Below the pieces are notes generated by a model. It made no database searches. It was not told the DNA's origin and saw only the letters and a program-made list of their open reading frames with translations. From positions 45,672-109,671 of the forward strand of contig CDMY01000113.1 of NCBI GenBank assembly GCA_001179505.1: a DNA stretch of 64,000 bases, given 5' to 3'. Of this stretch, positions 1-10,085 are shown piece by piece (within the stretch, counting starts at the first letter, position 1; each line of letters starts with the position of its first letter). The translations under genes were made by a program, and so were the position numbers. This stretch comes from Vitrella brassicaformis. Lineage: Eukaryota; Sar; Vitrellaceae.

Positions 1-77
1 GCCAACCCCCGCCCTCCGCCTGCCAGTCGGCGTACCCCGTCTGCTCACTGTCGGCTGCCCTGCTGATCGCCCCACAT

Positions 78-684
78 ATGGACCACCCCGACGGCAGCAG
101 CGCCAACACAGAGATCTACGGGGAGGCGAGGGCGTTTTTTGTCGAGAGCAGCGACGGCCAGGCGCTCTACGACAGACACTTTGCTGCGAAAGGTGGAGGG
201 GGAGACAAACGCGGTCACACATGCACATACACACACACACACAGAAGTACGCAGAGACGCACAGTGTGTGTGTGTGTCTGTGTGAGAATAGGCCGGGTCA
301 ATTCGTCAGTGGCGCGTTGAAGTGGGACAAGCCCCATAAGCACCCCAATTGCACGGTGAGCCAAGTGATCGAACTCATTGACCTGCGTGTATTGCCTGTC
401 CTATCTTCCACAATATGACTTGGAGGAAGATGGTGTGTTGTGCTCTCTGTGTGGCTGATTCAGGCCGAAAGCAACTTCACCGAGAGTCTGCAGTTGGCGC
501 AGCGCTCGACTGAAGAGGTGCGCGAGGCGAGAGAAAAAGGAGAGAGACCAGCACACATGGACATGTATCCCTATGCCCGTCTTGTGTGTGGGCAGCGTGA
601 GAAGGACCAGGACCCCGGTACGGTGTGTATGTGTTTGTTGCTGGTGCGCAGATCGCTGGCTACATTTTATATCTGATCGACTGA
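78..684 (+). CDS. Small hypothetical gene ending in the IAGYILYL exon (tentative)
   Basis: An ATG at 78 opens a short coding stretch (MDHPDGSSANTEIYGEARAF) that reaches a possible donor near 193. Further on, an exon ending HKHPNCT at 355 joins in phase 0 to an exon at 464-517 (AESNFTESLQLAQRSTEE) and then to 652-684, which encodes IAGYILYLID and a stop. The last three exons fit together by phase and have GT/AG boundaries. The link from the first exon to the second is not in phase, so the 5' part is unsure. I recognise no domain. The final exon is copy 1 of the cassette found throughout the first 19 kb. It may be a live orphan gene or a partly decayed paralogue. Confidence 0.3.
661..672 (+). 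repeat. YILY exon core, copy 1
   Basis: TACATTTTATAT preceded by ATCGCTGGC, directly after a CAG acceptor. Read as IAGYILYL, with a stop three codons later. Confidence 0.7.
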
Positions 685-730
685 TAACGACCCTCCACCG
701 CACTGCCTTCCCAGCCGTGTGCGCATCGAA

Positions 731-1006
731 TGTGAGCTGTCAAAGCAGACTGATCGACCTGCACGTGTCTCGTGTATGTGTGTGAAGAGCGATCGCCGTT
801 TACACCTTACATCGGTGGGCCTCTGCTGCTTACTTCCTTCAAGGTTGGCTGTTGTAAATCGCTTTGATATCCCCGGCGGCGCCGCAGGTACGTAGGTGAA
901 AGAGGCTCTCAGACAGATTTGTTCATGTCTCCCCTCTAATCTTCTCTTCTCTTTTTTTCCTTCGCATACTTGGCCGCTCCGGCGGCCACCGAGAGCATAT
1001 TTTGGC
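731..1006 (+). repeat. Duplicated block A, copy 1 (pair at 2119-2391)
   Basis: Shares scattered blocks with 2119-2391: GTGAGCTGTC at the left, a GATCGCCGT block, a GTACGT...GAAAGAGG/GAAAGGAGG block, and GGC(C/G)GC(T/C)(C/T)CGGC(G/C)GCCACCGAGAG at the right. Each copy lies just downstream of a YILY exon, so the whole neighbourhood (exon plus trailing DNA) appears to have been duplicated. Confidence 0.5.
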
Positions 1007-1301
1007 CTAGCTGCAGGACGACGTGGGCTCATGGAACAAGGGAAGACCCCCACGACCAAACCAGGTGTGTTGTATACACACCACGATCTTGTTTTGGTGA
1101 GACTGAGAAGGGCATTGTATATGTATGGTGCGTCAGAGGAAGGCGGAGGACCTTTTGGCCGAGGTAGGTCGGGGAGGAAGGAAGGCACCCGTGTGCGTGT
1201 CTCGTGTCTGTGTGTGCACCAGATAGATCCCAAGCTCTCAGAGAGAGAGAGGAGAGAGAGAGGAAAAAAGATAGCCCGCCGCACGGACGCCAGCCGCCGC
1301 A

Positions 1302-2122
1302 ATGAGGCAGAGCCTCACGAGCAGAGGCCTCGACGTCCCCGATGTCTATACCGACTCCAGGGAGGCCTTCGGTCTGAAGTATCTGCGCCTCAAGCGCGAG
1401 CACCCTGCGGTAAGCAAGGGACGGGAGGCACACCGGCACACTGGCAGGCAAGACCATTAACAGTAGTTTGCCTGCTCACTTGCTGCAGGAGTGCAAGGCC
1501 TTCCTGGAGTCGGTCCGGGGGACGTGGGAGGGCCGGGACATGAAGCTGATGATGCTCAAGTACGATGCCGACGCCGACCAGGTACGTACGTACATCGCAC
1601 ACACATCCATCTGCACACAAGACACAACCAACTGATGCTCTCTGCTCTGCTGTGCTGTGCTGTGCTGTGCTCTCTGGGCAATTCGCCGTTCTGCAGAAGG
1701 AGGCTGCCAAGACCTCCACCGACCACCACAGCCAGCACCAGCAGCAGCCTGCCGGCACCACCAGGAAGGTGCTCGTCAGGGCTGGGGAGTGGGGTGAGGG
1801 CGCCGATGGCTATTATGCCAGCGCCCTCACCCAGTGGGACCTGGCCCACTGGCAGCGGAGGGGGGCGTGTTGGGTGGTGACCTGGACGGTGCCCGAGGAG
1901 GGGTGCTGCTGCGTCGAGGCGGGGAGGGGCCGGAGGGTATCATTCTCCACGGCGGTATGAAAGGTCCTATACACAGAAGGAACAGAAATCAGTCAAGTGC
2001 ATTTCCTGTTCGTGTCTGTGCTTTCGGGTGGTGTGCAGATCGCTGGCTACATTCTATATCTTGATCGACCGATGACGCCTTCGGACCGCACCGCTGTCTG
2101 GCCGTTTGCACGTCGACTGTGA
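1302..2122 (+). CDS. Hypothetical protein, 4 exons, ending in the IAGYILYL exon
   Basis: Exons 1302-1409, 1489-1581, 1697-1954 and 2039-2122 join in phase 0 throughout, giving about 180 aa with no internal stop. Donors are GTAAGC, GTACGT and GTATGA; acceptors are CAG. The protein starts MRQSLTSRGLDVPDVYTDSR, has a Lys/Glu-rich middle, a Gln/His run (HHSQHQQQ), and a Trp/Cys-rich stretch (WDLAHWQRRGACWVVTWTVP). It finishes with IAGYILYLDRPMTPSDR and a short basic tail. If exon 3 is not spliced at 1954 it reads a stop at 1958-1960 instead. No known family recognised. It is one of the better-preserved models in the cluster, since every exon stays in frame. Confidence 0.5.
2048..2059 (+). repeat. 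YILY exon core, copy 2
   Basis: TACATTCTATAT, one change from consensus, synonymous in the IAGYILYL frame. Immediately follows a GTGTGCAG acceptor. Confidence 0.7.
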
Positions 2123-2391
2123 GCTGTCGACATACACTATATAGTGATCAACTCCAGTGTGCGTGTCTCGTGTCTGTGTGTGCAGATAGATCGCCGTCTC
2201 TCGTCTTATATTTGTGGACTTATACGGCTGCGATGCCCCTACTCCATCCAAGTCTGCGCCCGGCGGCCCGGTAGGTACGTCAGTGAGGGAGAAAGGAGGA
2301 CGATAAAAGCACTTCATCATCGTGTCCCTTCTTGTCTGTTGATGCATCTTTGGCGGCTTCGGCCGCCACCGAGAGACGCATGGTGGCCAAG
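2119..2391 (+). repeat. Duplicated block A, copy 2 (pair at 731-1006)
   Basis: Second copy of the block that follows a YILY exon. It also carries a relaxed YILY-like segment (GATCGCCGTCTCTCGTCTTATATTTG, split here by its own divergence) near 2188-2213 after a TGTGTGCAG acceptor. Confidence 0.5.
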
Positions 2392-2461
2392 CAATGATGG
2401 TGGGGCCGTCGTGGACAACATCTACGACAACACTGACTTCGCCAACGAGCCAGACGGCAGT

Positions 2462-3333
2462 TTCGTGTCCTCTGTGTGCTTCGCTTTCCTCCTGGGGAGT
2501 TCTCCGTCGTCTGGCTGCTGGGAGAGACGGCCGACGAGGAATGGCGACACAAGGGGGGCGGCGTCAAGGCGCGCCATATGTCTGGCATCCCCATGGCCGA
2601 CGGCAGGCGAATCAAGAAGACCATGGATCTCCTCAACCACACGGCAACCTCCATCGACGGACAAGAAGAAAAATGTTCCTTAATTGGGATGACCGTCTCC
2701 GTTTTTCGACAGACTTCTCAACAAAGTGTAAGTGCTTACGATAAGTGTAGTCTTCCAGAAATGCACTCTTTTCTTTGCAGAAAGTGCTGAGTGCGTTGAA
2801 GAAGGAAGAAGAAGTAACTAAAAGGAACGCCAACACCGAGGTGAGGCGCCACACAAATGGCCATGTCCCCCTGTGCTGCCCTGTTGGTGTGCTCCCTTTC
2901 TGCAGCAGGCCTGCTTAGAGTCGTTTGCCGGCCGACCACCATCGACTGGGAAGTGCCCAAATACCTGACAGCACACACGGCGTCTTATGTGATTTGTCAT
3001 GTAGGGTGTGGTCGAGTGCGAGTCTCGACTACGGGTATGTCTTTACGACATATCGGGAAGAGGTAGAAATTGTCGCTGCATATGGTCCGTATGTCAGATT
3101 TCTCCGTCACTCTCATTTCTTTGCTGTCTATGTTGAAGGCGGCCGAAGGGCTCAGGCTGAGACGCATCAAAGACCTGCTACAAGAGAGCACAGCAAGGTA
3201 AGTAGGCGGGTGTACACATGAGGCCATTTGTTTGTTGACTTTCCTTTGCAGGTTGTCTAAGGCCGCCTTGGGCGGCAGGGCCGGCACCGCCTCGGGCAAG
3301 AAGAAAAGGAAACAAGACCTGCAACTTCTGTGA
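2462..3333 (+). CDS. Hypothetical gene fragment, several small exons
   Basis: A coding-like stretch beginning near 2462 includes GEFSVVWLLGETADEEWRHK and runs to a donor after 2727. It continues in phase with 2781-2840 (KVLSALKKEEEVTKRNANTE), then one or two unclear exons between about 2906 and 3050. The chain resumes at 3139-3197 (AAEGLRLRRIKDLLQESTAR) and 3252-3333 (basic tail GKKKRKQDLQLL, stop). Upstream, 2405-2460 reads DNIYDNTDFANEPDG in a different frame, so the 5' end is either missing or frameshifted. No domain recognised. The charged, helix-rich C-terminal half suggests a coiled coil. Confidence is limited by the unresolved middle exons. Confidence 0.35.
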
Positions 3334-3592
3334 GCGACGCCACTGAGACACGATGCCATGTGCATTTCCGCATGATCCTCCCTTCGTGTCTTTGTGTGTG
3401 TCCATGATTTTATATCATTCAGACGAGTACGACCTGACCAGCAGCAAGTGCGAAGCGAGTTCAAGCGCCTCAACAGCGTCCAGAAAGGTGCCTTGGCCTC
3501 TTGTAGCATATCAAGAGGCACACACAGTAAGCTGTGACGTGACAGGCACCCGTCAGTGCAGAAGTAGTTTTTGGCGCCTTCCAGCCGTCGTC

Positions 3593-4384
3593 ATGGCCTC
3601 CCCCAACAGCCATGCTGCGTCATCAGCAGCAGCAGCAGCGTCACGCCCCGCCCACACTCTCCGCCTACTCGACGGCTTTCAGATAGCCCTCGGCCGCCGT
3701 CTCAACGGCAACGCCACGGCCATCGGCCGCGTCTATGAGACCGAGCTGCCTCACACCGGCGGCGCCAGATCGTCAGCGCTGAAGCTGTTTGTCCTGCCCA
3801 GCAACCACGCGGACAAGAGGGAGCGGCTGATCAAGGAGGCCGAGATCGAGAGGGGTGCTGGGCAAGTGCGGCGAGGACTCGCTCCTCGTCGGGATATACG
3901 AGCCCCACTGCCACACCGACCCCAGCATCCCCGACACGCTCGTCATCGAGCATCAGGACGGCCACGTGAGTGAGGAGGAGTGTCTGCTCATTGCTCTACA
4001 GCTGTTGGCAGGTGAGGGGGCGATGCATGCAGACCAATACACGATTCATGCACACATGGACCTCTCTGTGTCTCTCTTTTCTGTGTTAGGCAAGGAGTGG
4101 CAGCCGGTCGACGACCTCCTGAAGGAGCACAGCTTCAGCAAGCTGGCTCAGCTGAAGGAGAACGAGGCCGTGAAGGACCCCAAGGACATCGGCAAGAAGC
4201 TGCAGAGCCTTCTCGGGCTGCGGCTGTACGTGAGGTGCCATCGCGCGGTGGTGCAGTTTGGCGTGCTGGCCCTGGACAATCTCTCCAAGGCTGTCCTCTT
4301 AAGAAGTGCTTCCTGGAGAGGCTCGAGGTGCCCGGCAGCTGCCGTGAGTGTGGCCAAACTGGACACCATTTTGCCCACACATGA
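3593..4384 (+). pseudogene. Protein-kinase-like remnant with a one-base frameshift
   Basis: ATG at 3593 opens an Ala-rich leader followed by a kinase-N-lobe-like segment: GRVYETELPH, then ALKLFVLP (resembling the VAxK strand) and KEAEIER. At about 3852 the frame breaks. One extra G in GAGAGGGGTG must be skipped to continue as LGKCGEDSLLVGIYEPHC...TLVIEHQDGH. That second frame runs through LIALQLLAG to a phase-1 donor at 4011, and resumes at 4090 with KEWQPVDDLLKEHSF and RLYVRCHRAVVQFG. The HRA would occupy the HRD position, so the catalytic Asp is missing. After about 4290 the sequence ends in another frame as CRECGQTGHHFAHT, a half zinc-knuckle look-alike. I read it as a decayed relative of the kinase at 10.7-12.0 kb; the family link is inference. 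Confidence 0.4.
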
Positions 4385-5619
4385 AAGAGGTCAGCCATCC
4401 AGCCACAATTGCTTGAACCAGAAAGGACTGTTCGTGTCTGTATTGTTTGGTTCAGGTTAAGCTTGCCTCAGTGGCGGGTATTCGGGGCCCCCCAAGTCGC
4501 GAGGGTGCAAGCAAGCAGGTAACACACACAGATGAAGCGGGCGGGTGCACGAGCCACTTGGATGTCTGTTGCAGGCCGATCAGTGCATCACGTCACCTGT
4601 TCGCGCGGCACTGCCCATTCCCACCACGGCAGAAGCACGCGAAGAGGAAAGACGTCAGCCCACACCACACTGAGCGCCGCACGCGTGTCCGCCGAGGCGC
4701 TTTCTGGTGAGGTGTGGGTCACTCCATCTCCTCGGCCGCAAACACACGACACGCACACACAAGGTGAGCCGGCCAGCCAGTCGGTCATTGACACACAGAG
4801 ACAGTCAGGCGAATGCGATGTACACAGACAGCCAGATGAACTCACATGCCTCTGTCTGTCTGTCTGCCTGTCTGCCTGTCTGTCTGTCTGTCTGTCTGTG
4901 TCTGTGTGTGCTTGCAGGTGCTGCACGCTGCGTCGGCCGAGGCCCTTGTGTGTGTGTGTCATCTCATTCTGGCGTCACCGAGAGGGGCGGCTCGAGGACA
5001 TGCTATGCGACATGGACAAGGACGGCTGTGACACCGTCGGCGACCCCCTCACCGACGTCGGCACTGACGACGAGCCCATTCGCCTGTCGTCCATCGAGAT
5101 CGATAACAATGAGGCCGCCTGGGAGGCCGGCGCTAAGTGCATGGCCGACCACCAGCCCCAGCAGCAGCAGCGGCACAGCAGCAGCAGTATCATGACGATG
5201 AGGGCGATAGGGACGTCAGCACTACGGCGACAGCGGGGTGCCTGTCAATGCGCCCTCCCTCCCTCCCTCCCTCCCTCCCTCCCACGACGACCCCATCGAG
5301 AGACGGTCCTTCCTGGCAGACGGGACGGCGATTTAATGTTTCTCCGAATCGGTGACCCCAGCCCAACACATCACCTGTCGCGGCCCCCACCACACTGCCC
5401 CTGGTCTACAAGTCGGATGGCTTCGACATGCAGGAGCTGATCGTGGATTGGTCCGACCGCCGCCCCGAGGTCTGGATGCTCTACTACCTCGGCCTCCCTC
5501 TCCGAGCCCAACAAGCAACAAAAGGGTGGGGACTTTTTGCAAGAAGCAGCCAGGCGAACCAACGCATGGACAGATATTATGTTCTGTGTATCAGGTCTTG
5601 CGTTGGGGCAATCGTTGCC

Positions 5620-5631
5620 TACATTTTATAT
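5620..5631 (+). repeat. YILY exon core, copy 3
   Basis: TACATTTTATAT in the frame IVAYILYLFGFDDG. A CAG at 5592-5594 could be the acceptor. Confidence 0.7.
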
Positions 5632-6420
5632 TTGTTTGGTTTCGATGACGGTTGCCGCCATTATCTTTGTTCCTGGCAATGGTCAGGGCGTCCTGACGGT
5701 GCGAAAGCCTGCAGCTGCCCTTCAGTGAGCCACCACCATGCTGATAAACCTCGCCAACTCGGCCGCCCTCTCCCATCACCCCACCCACCCCCTCCCAAGC
5801 GCCTTTGTCCTCTTCTCTACGGCCGCACGAAGGGCAAAGAAGAAGCTCATCGCCAGCAGCATCTGCCACTCGTCGCCCGAGCTGCAGCTCGCCTTCTTTC
5901 ACTCCCTCGAGAAGGACCACAGGGCCTTGCCTCAACGACGCCCAAGACGAGACGGAGCTTCGGGTGGCGCAGGACCACGGCAGAGAGCCAGAAGAGGACG
6001 AGCCTACCAACATATACGACGACGAGTGCCCGGAGGAGATGCAGCTGCTCGACATCGACGACCAATGGCGGCGGCGGAAGTATGTCAACATCCGCAACGC
6101 CGCCAGCAGCGTGGAGGAGGCCCTGCGTGGGGAGGGTATCGTGTCGGGGGGCGAGAGGGCTGCTGACAGCAGCGAGACAGGGAGGGGCGTCTGGCTGGAG
6201 GAGACTAGCACCCTCTATGGCATGGGCCAGGCCATGGCCAACGTCATGCGGGGCGAGAAGCTCGTCGATGTCCTCATGGAGGAGGAGAGCATGCTGTGGA
6301 TCATCGACCAGTGGAGATATCCGAGGCCCCTCCTGACGCCTGCCGACCACCAGGAGGCCAAGGACGAGTTCTTGGGGTCCCGGGTGTCCGCCGACCTGCA
6401 CCGCAGCCTCAAGTGGGGGA

Positions 6421-6592
6421 CATACCACGGCCAGTATTTCACCGAGAAGGGCCCCCAGCTGCGGGAGATGACGGTGAACGAGGGAGAGGGTAGGGATGCT
6501 GCTGCAGGACCTGCAAGACCAGCCCAGCTTCGCCCCATGGTTGCCCAGGTTCATAGAAGGGCACCGCAGCGAAAGGAGTGAGACACACGAAA
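6421..6592 (+). repeat. Duplicated block B, copy 1 (pair at about 8163-8310)
   Basis: The segment GCCAGTATTTCACCGAGAAG onward, through GGGCCCCCAGCTGCGG and CATGGTTGCCCAGGTTCATAGAAG, is mirrored at 8.17-8.31 kb. Copy 1 keeps the codon GAG-AAG where copy 2 has GAG-TAG, a stop. Confidence 0.6.
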
Positions 6593-6745
6593 CAACCCAT
6601 AAGAATAGCTCATCAGTCTGTGTGTGTGGGCAGATTGTTTGATTATCGCCGCCTACATTTAATATTTCGACATCTCGTACATCGACCCTCTGCGCCCTGC
6701 CTTCGTGGACGACAATGCGGTACGTGGAAGCTGTACACACGAAGG
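6562..6745 (+). repeat. Duplicated block C, copy 1 (pair at about 7930-8105)
   Basis: About 170 nt are nearly identical to 7.93-8.11 kb, from GAAAGGAGTGAGACACACG through the YILY exon and CATCTCGTACATCGACCCTC to GTACGTGGAAGCTGTACACA. Identity covers both apparent exon and flanking non-coding DNA, so this is a recent DNA-level duplication. Confidence 0.75.
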
Positions 6746-7640
6746 TGTGAGGCCCTGGATGCCCCAAAGACGGATAGAGGCGGAGATAGAGGGCTACGTG
6801 ATCATATCGCAATATATAGGTATGCATTGCATTGCATATGACGGGGAAGGAGGAAAGGCATCAAGGAAGGGACGCAACGCACACGTGTCTGTGTGTATCT
6901 GTCTGCCTTGGTTGTGCCCCCACCCCACCTGTTCAGCTTTTCTGAGTGAGGCCGATCGCGTGGCCTTGGAGGAGCAGCAGCCACCACCCCTACCGCCGTC
7001 GCCGCCACCCGAGGGCCCATCGGCTTTGCCAGCGGCTCTCGAGGCGCCTGCCTCTGCACCAGCGGCCGACGATGGCGAGGTCGATGAGTGGTGCAAGCGG
7101 CACCAGCAGGAGGCCGAGGAGTACGAGAGGGTCATGCAGGAGGTAATGGCCGAGTACGCCGACTTCCTGGGCCCTGACTTGCTGGAAGAGGAGCCGGTGG
7201 ACCCCGAGAGCGGCGACGAGGGGCAGGAGAGGCAGGAGATAGAGAGGAAGCCAACGCGGGCGAGGTGTGGGACGGGGCCGTCACCCTCCAAGACCTGTTC
7301 CACATCCGGGCCGGCATGCAGCGCGCCGTGCTCCCTATGTATGGCGGACGCCAGCCGCCCACACCAGGCGCGCCTTCCACTCTGCCTCAGCTGCGGCCAG
7401 CAGCTGGCGACCACGTGCCCGACCCGGCCACCGAGGAGGACGAGAGAGAGGAGGGAGAGGAGGCCGATGACGAGGAGGAGCGTGGTGGCGAGGCGGGTGA
7501 GGGTCAGGAGGGAAGACTCGTCGACGGGCAGGACGGCATAGTGCATGAGGGTGTGCGTGAGGTGGAGTGCGTAGGACCTGTTGAAGAAGGTGAGTGGGTG
7601 ACGTGGCACACACAAAGGACACGGCAGACAGAGGGACGTG
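6645..7640 (+). pseudogene. Decayed gene, copy 1 of the PPPLPPSPPPEG/EVDEWCKRHQ family
   Basis: The YILY exon here reads AAYI followed by TAA, so it is broken. A later exon near 6765-6820 ends RRIEAEIEGYVIISQYI at a phase-1 donor. It joins in phase to an exon from 6937: AFLSEADRVALEEQQ, a Pro-rich PPPLPPSPPPEG run, an Ala/Pro linker, then GEVDEWCKRHQQEAEEYER and an acidic stretch to EIERKPT. Around 7255 the frame must slip by -1 to continue as GEVWDGAVTLQDLFHIRAGM, then a long Glu-rich tail to VEEG at 7587. The second copy (9.17-9.86 kb) supports the ancestral order but is broken in different places. No known domain. Confidence 0.4.
6654..6665 (+). repeat. YILY exon core, copy 4 (nonsense)
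   Basis: TACATTTAATAT: a T-to-A change converts the Leu codon TTA to TAA in the IxAYILY frame. Confidence 0.7.
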
Positions 7641-7929
7641 TGGGTGATGTCTGACCTGACCGATCATTGCCCTGTTTGCTGTGTGTGGTGGTTTCGATCG
7701 TCAGGTCGGTTGTTTGAGTTTGAGCGATGCCAAGGGGTGCGTCAGGAGGAGCCAGGCAGCCCCTCGTTATCATCAACGGCTGCCGGTCAAGGTGAGGCGT
7801 CGGACGTCGGCTCGTCCCCGCTGATGCCCCTGGCTGCCCCGTCTGCCGCCAGCTCGCCGCAGATGCCCCTGGCGCTCCTCCCCTCACAGGCAGTAGCAGC
7901 AGACTTCAAGTGGTGTCCATCTTCCAAGG

Positions 7930-8105
7930 GCACCGGAGCGAAAGGAGTGAGACACACGAAACAACCCATAAGAATAGCTCATCAGTCTGTGTGGGGGCAG
8001 ATTGTTTGATTAACGCCGCCTACATTTTATATTTCGACATCTCGTACATCGACCCTCTGCGCCCTGCCTCCATGGACGACAACGCGGTACGTGGAAGCTG
8101 TACAC
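7930..8105 (+). repeat. Duplicated block C, copy 2
   Basis: Near-identical partner of 6562-6745, offset about 1.37 kb. Here the YILY exon is open (NAAYILYFDISYIDPLRPAS) and ends in phase 0 at GCG|GTACGTGG. Confidence 0.75.
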
Positions 8106-8413
8106 AAAACAGAGAGACAACCGACACGGAATCAGCCCCTCTCTCTGCGGTCTGTGTTTTGTGCGACGTACTTTGGGCAGTACTTCACCGAGTAGGGCCC
8201 CCAGCTGCGGCAGGTGATCGACGGTGTGAGGGAGGGGGAGGGTGGGATACTGCTGCAGGACCGTCAAGACGAGCCCGGCCGCGCCCTATGGTTCCCAGCT
8301 TCATAGAAGACTTGGAGAGGGGCACGCTAGAGGCCTTGGAGCAGCAGCTCGAGAGCCTCTGGAAGTCCATCATGCCGCCACAGCCCAGCCCCGCAACAGC
8401 AGCCACAGCATGA
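7990..8413 (+). pseudogene. Decayed gene with YILY copy 5 and a nonsense FTE* block
   Basis: The YILY exon (NAAYILYFDISYIDPLRP) is intact and has a good donor after MDDNA. The following block near 8170 matches the 6.42 kb copy but carries TAG after FTE. After a frame change it reads a helical C-terminal tail (FIEDLERGTLEALEQQLESL) with a stop at 8411-8413. An ATG at 8410 opens a 95-codon Pro-rich frame to 8696 (MRGRRKVREAAQPPP... ERASLGDIIASV) that could be a separate small product. I cannot choose between these. Confidence 0.35.
8021..8032 (+). repeat. YILY exon core, copy 5
   Basis: TACATTTTATAT, open frame NAAYILYF. Confidence 0.7.
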
Positions 8414-8806
8414 GAGGGAGGAGGAAAGTGAGAGAGGCGGCCCAACCCCCACCCGTCGCCTTCCCCACCGCCCCGCAGCCCCACCAGCCCCCACCCCCAT
8501 CGCCCATCGTCGCCGAGGACAAAGGCCGACCAAGAGACACACAGACGAACACACGAGACGACACCGAGGCCGCACGCCACACGCCCACCACACAGATGCC
8601 GCCCATCAGACGACCAGCAGCAGAGCTGATTGAGAGGGCAATGAGTCCGGATGAGGGGGAGAGGGCATCGCTGGGGGACATCATCGCATCCGTGTAGACA
8701 TCCTGCAGTGAGAGACAGGTATATGGTATAAATCACAGGGAGGAACGCAGAAAGACACACATGACACACGGGCAAACGAATCATGTGTGTCGGTGTCAGG
8801 TTTCAG

Positions 8807-9115
8807 GATCGTTGCCTACATTTTATATCTGTCGGCATATTTCCCTCGTGTCTCCGCACACACCATCGAAGACCGCCAAAACATGGTACAGTACGCCCTG
8901 CCTGTCCGAGGGGCTGAGTGAGCAACCAACCACATCACCTCCATGTCAATCTCTCTGTGTGGGGGTGTGCATGTGTGCAGGGCGTCGTGACCATCGCCAT
9001 CAGGTACCTGCAGGAGGCGACGAGGGCGGAGCTCAGCGGGCGACTGAGGGCGGAGGCGGAGGCCAACGAGGCCATCAAGGGAGTGACGGGAGAGGGCGGC
9101 CCCAGTCACCCCTGA
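8807..9115 (+). CDS. Two-exon tail with RIVAYILYL followed by an Ala/Glu-rich helix
   Basis: A YILY exon (IVAYILYLSAYFPRVSAHTI, then EDRQNM) ends in phase 0 at 8885 with donor GTACAG. It joins at 8981 to an exon encoding GVVTIAIRYLQEATRAELSG and RLRAEAEANEAIKGVTGEGG, with a stop at 9113-9115. The second exon is a clean amphipathic helix. The 5' exon or exons are not identified. This join supports the IxAYILYL frame as the translated one. Function unknown. Confidence 0.4.
8817..8828 (+). repeat. YILY exon core, copy 6
   Basis: TACATTTTATAT in IVAYILYLSAYFPR. Differences from copies 7 and 8 in the same block are largely synonymous in this frame (CTG/TTG, GCA/GCC, TTC/TTT). Confidence 0.7.
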
Positions 9116-9167
9116 ACTGGTTGCCCATGGCCTCGTCCATGGGGATGCGCGGCGGTCAGTCACCATC

Positions 9168-9857
9168 ATGGACGGGGCCTGGCAGGCCTACCGCGACAGC
9201 GGGTACGACAGTGTGAGAGGGCCCTGGACGCGCAACCGACGGATACAGGCGGAGATCGAGGGCTACGTGATCATTTCGCAATATATAGGTATGCATTGCA
9301 TTGCATATGACGGAGAAAGAGGGAAGGCATCAAGGAAGGGACGCAACGCACACGTGTCTGTGTATCTGTCCGCCTTGGTTGTGCCTCCACCCCACCTGTT
9401 CAGCTTTCTGAGTGAGGCCGATTGCGTGGCCTTGGAGCAGCAGCAGCCACCACCCCTACCGCCGTCGCCGCCACCCGAGGGCCCATCGGCTTTGCCAGCG
9501 GCTCACGAGGCGCCTGCCTCTGCACCAGCGGCCGACGATGGCGAGGTCGATGAGTGGTGCAAGCGGCACCAGCAGGAGGCCGAGGAGTACGAGAGGAACA
9601 TGGCCAAGTACGCCGACGTCCTCCCCGACTGGACCAAGTCCCGGCCTTTCCTGCGCGAAGAGGAGCCGGTGGAGCCCGAGAGCGGCGACAAGGGGCAGGA
9701 GAGGCAGGAGATAGAGAGGCAGCCAACGTCGGCGGAGGTGTGGGACGGTGGCGGATGTGTTCCGTATCCGAGCCGGCATGCTGCACGACCTGTCCCTACC
9801 GCCACCAGACGTCGGCTGCAGCGGATCAGCCAGACCCTACCGACACCGGGCGAGTAG
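9168..9857 (+). pseudogene. Decayed gene, copy 2 of the EVDEWCKRHQ family
   Basis: Starts ATGGACGGGGCCTGGCAGGC and contains NRRIQAEIEGYVIISQYI before a GTATGC donor. The downstream exon has CTTTCTG where copy 1 has CTTTTCTG. The one-T deletion right after the acceptor puts SEADCVALEQQQ out of phase. The Pro-rich run and GEVDEWCKRHQQEAEEYER follow, then a copy-specific NMAKYADVLPDWTKSRPFL. After VWDG the frame shifts again before ADVFRIRAGMLHDLSLPP, the counterpart of copy 1's QDLFHIRAGM. Two independent indels, at positions different from copy 1, make this a likely pseudogene. Confidence 0.4.
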
Positions 9858-10085
9858 CGAAGCGATGGAAGGTACGCAAGCACGGCCACTGATAGAGCAG
9901 GGGTCAGTCAGAGAGCCGGGCGTGGCTTGCAGGGCAGGTGATCACAATGGCGTTTCCTCATCCGCGATGAGCGGCAACAGGGCGGATCAGATTCAGCCGG
10001 TGTGTCAGCCACCGAAGAGCAGCACAGACTGTCAAGTGTCAAGGCATGCACTGCCTTCCATGTGTGTGCGTGTTGTTTGATGCAG

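Larger units (their letters stand above)
4990..6592 (+). pseudogene. Decayed lineage-specific gene, frames shifting (contains YILY copy 3)
   Basis: Coding-like patches in successive frames: near 4998 DMLCDMDKDGCDTVGDPLTD and a Gln/His/Ser run; near 5407 VYKSDGFDMQELIVDWSDRR and EVWMLYYLGLPLRAQQ, open through the YILY exon (IVAYILYLFGFDDG); near 5738 MLINLANSAAL...SPELQLAFFHSLEKD; then, after a one-base frame change around 5925-5935, DETELRVAQD...YDDECPEEMQLLDID. The last patch includes TSTLYGMGQAMANVMRGEKL, VDVLMEEESMLW and WIIDQWRYPRPLL, to 6581. The 14.9-15.6 kb fragment repeats this pattern (SVSYGLGM..., LIDTVMEMAG), so they are paralogues. No known domain. Frame changes without plausible introns argue for a pseudogene. 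Confidence 0.35.

Noticed and set aside
3855-3855. Programmed +1 frameshift in the kinase-like gene
   Set aside because: Other frame changes in the cluster go in both directions and share no common slippery sequence, so independent decay is simpler.
4330-4384. CCHC zinc knuckle (CRECGQTGHHFAH) suggesting a retroelement
   Set aside because: The fourth ligand Cys is missing, the frame is not supported by splicing, and no polymerase or integrase sequence is nearby.
4850-4910. Regular CTGTCTGT spacing as a CRISPR or satellite array
   Set aside because: It is a simple tetranucleotide microsatellite in an intron-like region, with no spacers.
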